In this document: positions 6,051-10,106 of the stretch, in pieces
Position numbering within the stretch: the first letter of the stretch is position 1
Layout of the letters: every line of letters starts with the position of its first letter
Notes under the pieces: model-generated
The model's database searches: none
Seen by the model: the letters and a program-made list of their open reading frames with translations, nothing else
Told to the model about the DNA's origin: nothing
Assembly (NCBI GenBank): GCA_017849395.1
Contig: JAFIHO010000261.1
Location: 1-10,106 of the forward strand
From: Hyphomicrobiales bacterium
GTDB lineage: Bacteria > Pseudomonadota > Alphaproteobacteria > Micropepsales > Micropepsaceae
Direction of reading: 5' to 3'
Length of the DNA stretch: 10,106 bases
Position numbers and translations under genes: made by a program

Positions 6051-9000
6051 TTAGCTTCTGAAGGCTGCTTTTACGGTGCCGGTGCGTTCCAGCTTGCCCC
6101 AGCCCACCACCGGACCGCGCACCGCCGCCCAGATGGAGCGCAGCACCACATAATACATGATCTGACGATAGCCGAAGCGTTGCAGCGGCAGCCACCATAG
6201 CAGCCGCCAATCCTCGCCTTTCTCCAGCGCGAAGCCGACCATGCCGGCGAGAATGTCCACCACCATGAAGACGATATAATAGGTCAGGACAATCTGCAGG
6301 TTGGCGCTGGAGAATTCACCTTCATGCTGCAGATAGTTGATGTATTCGCCGACCAGTTGCCACACCAGCAGCAGGTCCGCCACCGGCGCAAGCGTGGTCA
6401 GCAGGATCTGGAACAGCCACACCTGGGGCAGCGCGATCATGCCCAGTTCGCGGTAGCGCGGATTGAAGGTGATGCCGCGATATTTCCACAGGCATTGCAG
6501 GGTGCCATAGGCCCAGCGGAAGCGCTGCTTGGCCAGCGCCTTTACCGTGGTCGGTGCTTCGGTCCAGGCGATGGCGCCGGAATCGAAGGCGACGCGATAG
6601 CCGCGCGTCTGGATGGCGATGGTAAGGTCCTGGTCCTCCGCCAGCGTGTCGGCGGGAAAGCCGCCCATCTCCAGCAAGGCGCTGCGCCGCCACGCGCCCA
6701 CCGCGCCGGGCACGACGGTCAGCGTGTCCAGCGCCGACAGCGCGCGCCGCTCCAGATTCTGCGCCACGATATATTCCAGCGCCTGCCAGCGCGTGATCAT
6801 GTTGACCCGGTTGCCGACCTTGGCGTTGCCCGCCACCGCGCCCACCGTTTCATCCGCAAACCAGCGCGCCAAGCGGCGGATCGTGTCGGGGTTGAACTGG
6901 GTGTCGGCATCCAGCGCCACAACGATGTCATTCTTCGCCGCCGCCAGCCCCACATTCAGCGCATTGGCCTTGCCGCCATTGGGGATGGATATAAGCGTCA
7001 CCCGCTTCTCATACATGAAATGCGATCGCGTGATGAAGGCGGTATGGTCCTTGCTGCCGTCATCGATCACCAGCACATGCAGGTCGGGATAATCGCTGGC
7101 CAGGATGCGTTCGACTGTCTTGACGATCACCTTCTCTTCGTTGAAGGCGGGGATCAGCACCGTGACGCCGGGCGGCGGGCCGGCGAAATCGGGGGGCTCG
7201 CGTTCGCCGCGGAATTTTTTCCACAGCGCCAGCCCTGCGAGCAGCAAGAGCCGCCCGACGCCCAGCACGATGGCGCCCAGGAAACAGTAATAGAAGAATA
7301 GCCGCACGAAGCTGATGGACAGGAACACCGCGCGGTCGGTGTAAAGACCCACTGTCAGCGGCAGGCGCGGCATCACTTCGTCGCGTGTGAAACCGGCCAG
7401 GCGGGAGACCGGCACGAACTCGTAACCCTGGGCGCGGAGCCTGTCGATCAGCACCGGCAGCAGCGCAAGCGTCTGGGAACGGTCGCCGCCGCTGTCATGC
7501 ATCAGGATGACATTGCCGCGCAGGTCGGGATTGGGATGATGCAGCGCCGCGGACACCAGATGGACCATCCGCTCCACCGGCAGCCGCTGCCAGTCGAGCG
7601 TGTCCAGATTGGCGCCGACTTCGACATAGCCAAGCTCCTGCGCCCGTTCGATAGGCACGATCTGTTCGGCATCGGTCGGGGTGGAATCGCTCAGATAGGG
7701 CGAGCGGAACAGGCGCAGCGAGCGGCCGGTCAGCGCCTGGAAAAGCCGCTGCGATGCGTTCAGTTCCAGCCTTGTCGCCGTGTCCGGCGTCTCTGCCAGA
7801 TTGGGGTGGGTATAGGTGTGGTTGCCGACTTCGTGCCCTTCGGCGATCACCCGCTGCACCAGACCGGGATGGGCCTCCATATTCTCGCCGATCATGAAGA
7901 AGGTGGCGGGCACATGCTTGGCCTTGAGAATCTTGAGAATCTGCGGCGTCCATTCCGGATCGGGACCGTCATCGAAGGTCAGCGCCAGCTTGCCGGGCAG
8001 TGCGCCGATGCGGCGGATCACATAAGAGGTTGCGAGCTGGGTGTAGCGCTCATCGACGATCGCGCCGGTGCCGGGCTCGATCTCCAGTTCGCGCGCGCCG
8101 GGTGCGGGGTCGCCCGTCACCTCCAGGATTTCGCCGCGCCCGTCGAAATCGATATTCTCGGTGTTGATGGGAATGCGCTTCAGGCTGTCCGGCGCGGGCA
8201 TGTTGTATTTGCGGCCCAGCAGCATCCGCACCGACGGGTCTTCCGATCCCAGCCGCCACAGGGCGTAGCCCGCGGGCTGATAGGGATCGGCGGCGTGAAT
8301 CTGGTTGAAGGCCGTCGCGCCGTCCAGGAACCACACGTCATGGCGCGCCCCGCCATTGCGCGGATCGTCCATGTAGGAAAAGCGCGGATTGTTGGTGTCG
8401 GCGTCGAACTGGATGGTGGCGCGGGACGCGCGCGCGGCAACCATCGCATCCTCGAACCCTAGCGCGGACGCGCCGTTCGCGCCGCCATTGATCCAGTCAT
8501 AGCCATAGGAACCGATGGCGATGATGGTGGAAGCCGGCGGCAGATCCTTCATGCGCTTGTCGAGGATGCGCTCATACCAGTCCTGGCCCGCGATGGCGCC
8601 GGGCGGGCTGGTTTCCTCCGCCTCGTCATAGGCCATCAGCATCGTGTAATCGACGATCCCGGCATAAGCCCTGTAAGGCCAGCTATCGTCATCGAAGGGC
8701 GCGGCCTGGGCGATGATCCAGTTATGCGGCGCGAAGGCCGTCGACATCTCCTTGAGGAAAGTCTGCAGAACGGGATGGGCGGTTTTCGGCACCTGCTCGA
8801 AATCCACTGTCACGCCCTGCAGCCTGTGTTCGGCCACGAAGGCGACGACCTTGTCCAGCAGCGCCTTGCGCCGCGCCGGATCGGACAGGAGCTTCTGCAG
8901 GCCCGGTCCGTCCCAGTTGCCCGCCGTCACATTCTGCAGCAGCGGCAGGATGGCCGCGGCGGGTTTGTGGGTGCGCACATAGTCCAGCGTTTCGCGGTCC

Positions 9001-9503
9001 AGATCGATCTTGAACTCCAGATCCGGGCCGTCCAGCGTCAGCCAGGTGGGCACCACCCAATCCAGCCGGGGCAGCGCATTCTTCAGGGCGGTGAAGCTGG
9101 CATCGCGCGATCCGGGCCAGTTGACATAGAAGCCGACGGCCAGCGCCCGGTCCTTTTGCGGCTTCAGGATGGCGGGCAAGGTGCGCAGATCGGGCGCGCC
9201 ATGCGCGCGCCGCTCGCGCGCCGCCTGGTCGCGCCGCAGCCGCGCTGCCGCCGCTAGCCTTTCGGCGCGGGGCAGCAGGCCGGGTTTGCGTGCACGCCGG
9301 ACGAGGTTGCTGGCCTGGGCGGAGGGCGAGACGGCCACGGTATGTCCGGGCAGGTTCAGGCCGGTGACGGGGGGTGACAACAGCACGCTGGCCGCGAAGC
9401 CGGTGAACACCAGGATGCCCAGGATCACCAGCGCCCAACCTATGACGGTTATGCGCGCTGCCCGTTTGCCGGTGGCATCGAAGAAGATCGGCTTGTCGGC
9501 CAT
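6051..9503 (-). CDS. Trifunctional envelope protein: GH18-like glycosidase, NodB/CE4 deacetylase and GT2 polysaccharide synthase
   Basis: One 1150-residue chain. A cytoplasmic start and one membrane segment (about 18-42) lead to an Arg/Ala-rich linker (43-105). A GH18-like domain (about 110-400) resembles YaaH/SleL-type enzymes, with VTVDFEQVP giving D234 and catalytic-acid candidate E236, and LMAYDEAEE. A CE4 deacetylase (about 503-700) keeps TFDDGP (D511, D512), HTYTHP (H562, H566), RSPY (R600) and LMHDSGG (H669). Hydrophobic segments (about 725-766) precede a processive GT2 domain (about 778-1010) with ALDADT (D865, D867), AEDQD (D957) and QRFRW (993-997), then several C-terminal membrane helices. 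The expected role is to polymerise an N-acetylhexosamine-type polymer from a cytosolic nucleotide sugar and deacetylate or trim it in the periplasm. This parallels the separate PgaB and PgaC proteins; the actual substrate is unknown. All key residues are present, so it is probably active. The ATG at 9503-9501 has only a close AAGG upstream. It is convergent with dnaE2 and divergent from the cysteine-cluster gene. Confidence 0.9.
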   Translation of the reverse strand: MADKPIFFDATGKRAARITVIGWALVILGILVFTGFAASVLLSPPVTGLNLPGHTVAVSPSAQASNLVRRARKPGLLPRAERLAAAARLRRDQAARERRAHGAPDLRTLPAILKPQKDRALAVGFYVNWPGSRDASFTALKNALPRLDWVVPTWLTLDGPDLEFKIDLDRETLDYVRTHKPAAAILPLLQNVTAGNWDGPGLQKLLSDPARRKALLDKVVAFVAEHRLQGVTVDFEQVPKTAHPVLQTFLKEMSTAFAPHNWIIAQAAPFDDDSWPYRAYAGIVDYTMLMAYDEAEETSPPGAIAGQDWYERILDKRMKDLPPASTIIAIGSYGYDWINGGANGASALGFEDAMVAARASRATIQFDADTNNPRFSYMDDPRNGGARHDVWFLDGATAFNQIHAADPYQPAGYALWRLGSEDPSVRMLLGRKYNMPAPDSLKRIPINTENIDFDGRGEILEVTGDPAPGARELEIEPGTGAIVDERYTQLATSYVIRRIGALPGKLALTFDDGPDPEWTPQILKILKAKHVPATFFMIGENMEAHPGLVQRVIAEGHEVGNHTYTHPNLAETPDTATRLELNASQRLFQALTGRSLRLFRSPYLSDSTPTDAEQIVPIERAQELGYVEVGANLDTLDWQRLPVERMVHLVSAALHHPNPDLRGNVILMHDSGGDRSQTLALLPVLIDRLRAQGYEFVPVSRLAGFTRDEVMPRLPLTVGLYTDRAVFLSISFVRLFFYYCFLGAIVLGVGRLLLLAGLALWKKFRGEREPPDFAGPPPGVTVLIPAFNEEKVIVKTVERILASDYPDLHVLVIDDGSKDHTAFITRSHFMYEKRVTLISIPNGGKANALNVGLAAAKNDIVVALDADTQFNPDTIRRLARWFADETVGAVAGNAKVGNRVNMITRWQALEYIVAQNLERRALSALDTLTVVPGAVGAWRRSALLEMGGFPADTLAEDQDLTIAIQTRGYRVAFDSGAIAWTEAPTTVKALAKQRFRWAYGTLQCLWKYRGITFNPRYRELGMIALPQVWLFQILLTTLAPVADLLLVWQLVGEYINYLQHEGEFSSANLQIVLTYYIVFMVVDILAGMVGFALEKGEDWRLLWWLPLQRFGYRQIMYYVVLRSIWAAVRGPVVGWGKLERTGTVKAAFRS

Positions 9504-9538
9504 GGCCTTGTCACGCTGGACGCGCCTTTATGCCCTTT

Positions 9539-9550
9539 CGGGCGCGCCCG
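9539..9550. promoter_or_regulatory. 12-bp perfect palindrome in divergent intergenic region
   Basis: CGGGCGCGCCCG is its own reverse complement. It lies 36 bases upstream of the minus-strand synthase ATG and before a TACAAT (9567-9572) that could be a -10 for the plus-strand gene, though I see no good -35 at the proper distance. It may be an operator or simply a by-product of high GC content. The call rests on symmetry and position only. Confidence 0.25.
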
Positions 9551-9591
9551 CTCCACAACACTTTGATACAATGGCGCGGGCAGCCATAGAA

Positions 9592-9664
9592 GGGGAAAAC
9601 CCTAAGCAGGCCCCGATAGCCGCCGGACGTGACCGAACGTCCCGGTGGGGCTGGGGAACTCCCC
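9592..9664 (+). other. Structured leader with three consecutive hairpins before the cysteine-cluster gene
   Basis: Three short stems occur in a row on the plus strand. They are GGG-AAAA-CCC (9593-9602); GGACGT-GACCGA-ACGTCC (9625-9630 and 9637-9642), which extends outward past a one-base bulge; and GGGG-AACT-CCCC (9653-9656 and 9661-9664). The coding frame is open through this stretch but its translation resembles no family, and the natural start of the gene is at 9727. I recognise no known riboswitch or small RNA class. It could be a folded 5' leader of the next gene or an unannotated small RNA. Confidence 0.3.
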
Positions 9665-9726
9665 TCCCCCTCGCGTCCGCCGCCATTCATGCTATCACGG
9701 TGCGGCTTTCACATCAGGCGAGTCCC

Positions 9727-10089
9727 GTGGGTTACAACTGCTCCAAATGTCCGGGCTATTGCTGCTCTTATCCCGTCATCCCGCTCAAGAAGCGCGACGT
9801 GCAGCGCTTGGCCGATCATTTCGGCCTGTCCTTCAAGGATGCGCGCCAGAAATTTACAAAAGTCGATGGCGACGAGCCTTATGCGATGCGGCGCAAGGAA
9901 GACCAGCATTATGGCCGCATATGCCGCTTCTTCGATACCGAGGCGCGGCGTTGCACCATCTATACCGCCCGGCCGACCATCTGCCGGGAATATCCCGGCA
10001 CCAACAGCTGCGGCTATTACGGATTCCTGCTGTCCGAGCGGGCATCGCAGGAAGACAAGGATCACGTCGCCTCGACGTGGAATAAGTGA
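9727..10089 (+). CDS. YkgJ-type cysteine-cluster protein (putative metal-binding)
   Basis: This 120-residue soluble protein has eight cysteines: C5, C8, C12 and C13 at the N-terminus (CSKCPGYCC), then C66, C76, C86 and C95. The pattern fits the CxxCxxCC zinc/iron-chelating family, here with three residues before the CC pair, and with the family's second half CRFFD...RRC.IY..RP..CREYPG. Members are presumed to bind a metal or iron-sulfur centre; no reaction is established, so none is claimed. GTG at 9727 is the best start: AGGCGAG (9716-9722) lies four bases upstream and the conserved cluster begins at residue 5. An in-frame GTG at 9700 is possible, and a longer open frame upstream lacks homology. 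The stop is TGA at 10087-10089; the bases after it begin with GGAG, which could be the ribosome binding site of a following gene beyond the window. Confidence 0.85.
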   Translation: MGYNCSKCPGYCCSYPVIPLKKRDVQRLADHFGLSFKDARQKFTKVDGDEPYAMRRKEDQHYGRICRFFDTEARRCTIYTARPTICREYPGTNSCGYYGFLLSERASQEDKDHVASTWNK

Positions 10090-10106
10090 GGAGCGGCCCG
10101 CGCAGC

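Noticed and set aside
7923..7940. Perfect tandem 9-mer CTTGAGAAT x2
   Set aside because: It encodes I-L-K-I-L-K in a helix of the CE4 domain just after TFDDGP, where such residues are usual; no sign of a functional repeat.
6324..8462. Plus-strand open frames of 325 and 321 codons opposite the fusion protein
   Set aside because: They are antisense shadows of the conserved GT2 and CE4/GH18 coding sequence.
9169..9726. Extended N-terminus for the cysteine-cluster protein
   Set aside because: The upstream open frame lies partly opposite the fusion gene, has no homology, and the GTG at 9727 has a ribosome binding site at good spacing.
1..10106. CRISPR array, insertion sequence, tRNA or rRNA, prophage or toxin-antitoxin genes
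   Set aside because: I looked for regular repeats, transposase or integrase motifs, cloverleaf sequences and small toxin-like frames and saw none.

Overview
This is a GC-rich chromosomal window, most likely from an alphaproteobacterium. The best clue is a perfect direct-repeat SOS box, GAAC-N7-GAAC, the LexA operator form typical of Alphaproteobacteria. It sits exactly at the start of an imuA-imuB-dnaE2 cassette, which is also common in that class. I cannot name a genus from the sequence alone.

Layout, left to right. (1) 1-277, minus strand: the first 92 codons of gltB, the large subunit of glutamate synthase, running off the left edge. (2) 278-539: a divergent intergenic region holding a 23-bp hairpin repeat, a 12-bp GC palindrome and the control region of the mutasome cassette. 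That control region has a TTGACT hexamer, an inverted repeat containing two GANTC (CcrM-type) sites, and the LexA box that overlaps the imuA start codon. (3) 540-5975, plus strand: imuA, imuB and dnaE2 as a tight overlapping operon, the SOS-induced error-prone translesion 'mutasome'. In this system ImuB is a catalytically dead Y-family polymerase acting as clamp-binding adaptor, ImuA is a RecA-like accessory protein without a usable P-loop lysine, and DnaE2 is the actual polymerase. (4) 5976-6050: a short convergent gap with a REP-like hairpin that may serve as a two-way terminator. (5) 6051-9503, minus strand: an 1150-residue envelope protein that joins a GH18-type glycosidase, a NodB/CE4 polysaccharide deacetylase and a membrane GT2 polysaccharide synthase in one chain. 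(6) 9504-9726: a divergent intergenic region with a palindrome and several stable hairpins. (7) 9727-10089, plus strand: a small YkgJ-type cysteine-cluster protein starting at GTG. The last 17 bases hold only a purine-rich stretch.

The window has two functional themes that look unrelated: DNA-damage-induced mutagenesis and synthesis or modification of a cell-surface amino-sugar polymer. The mutasome is a known system. The least explained items are the three-enzyme fusion, the structured leader before the cysteine-cluster gene, and the arrangement of GANTC sites plus LexA box at the imuA start, which suggests a nearly leaderless, LexA-blocked transcript. I see no insertion sequence, CRISPR array, tRNA or rRNA, and no sign of recent transfer.
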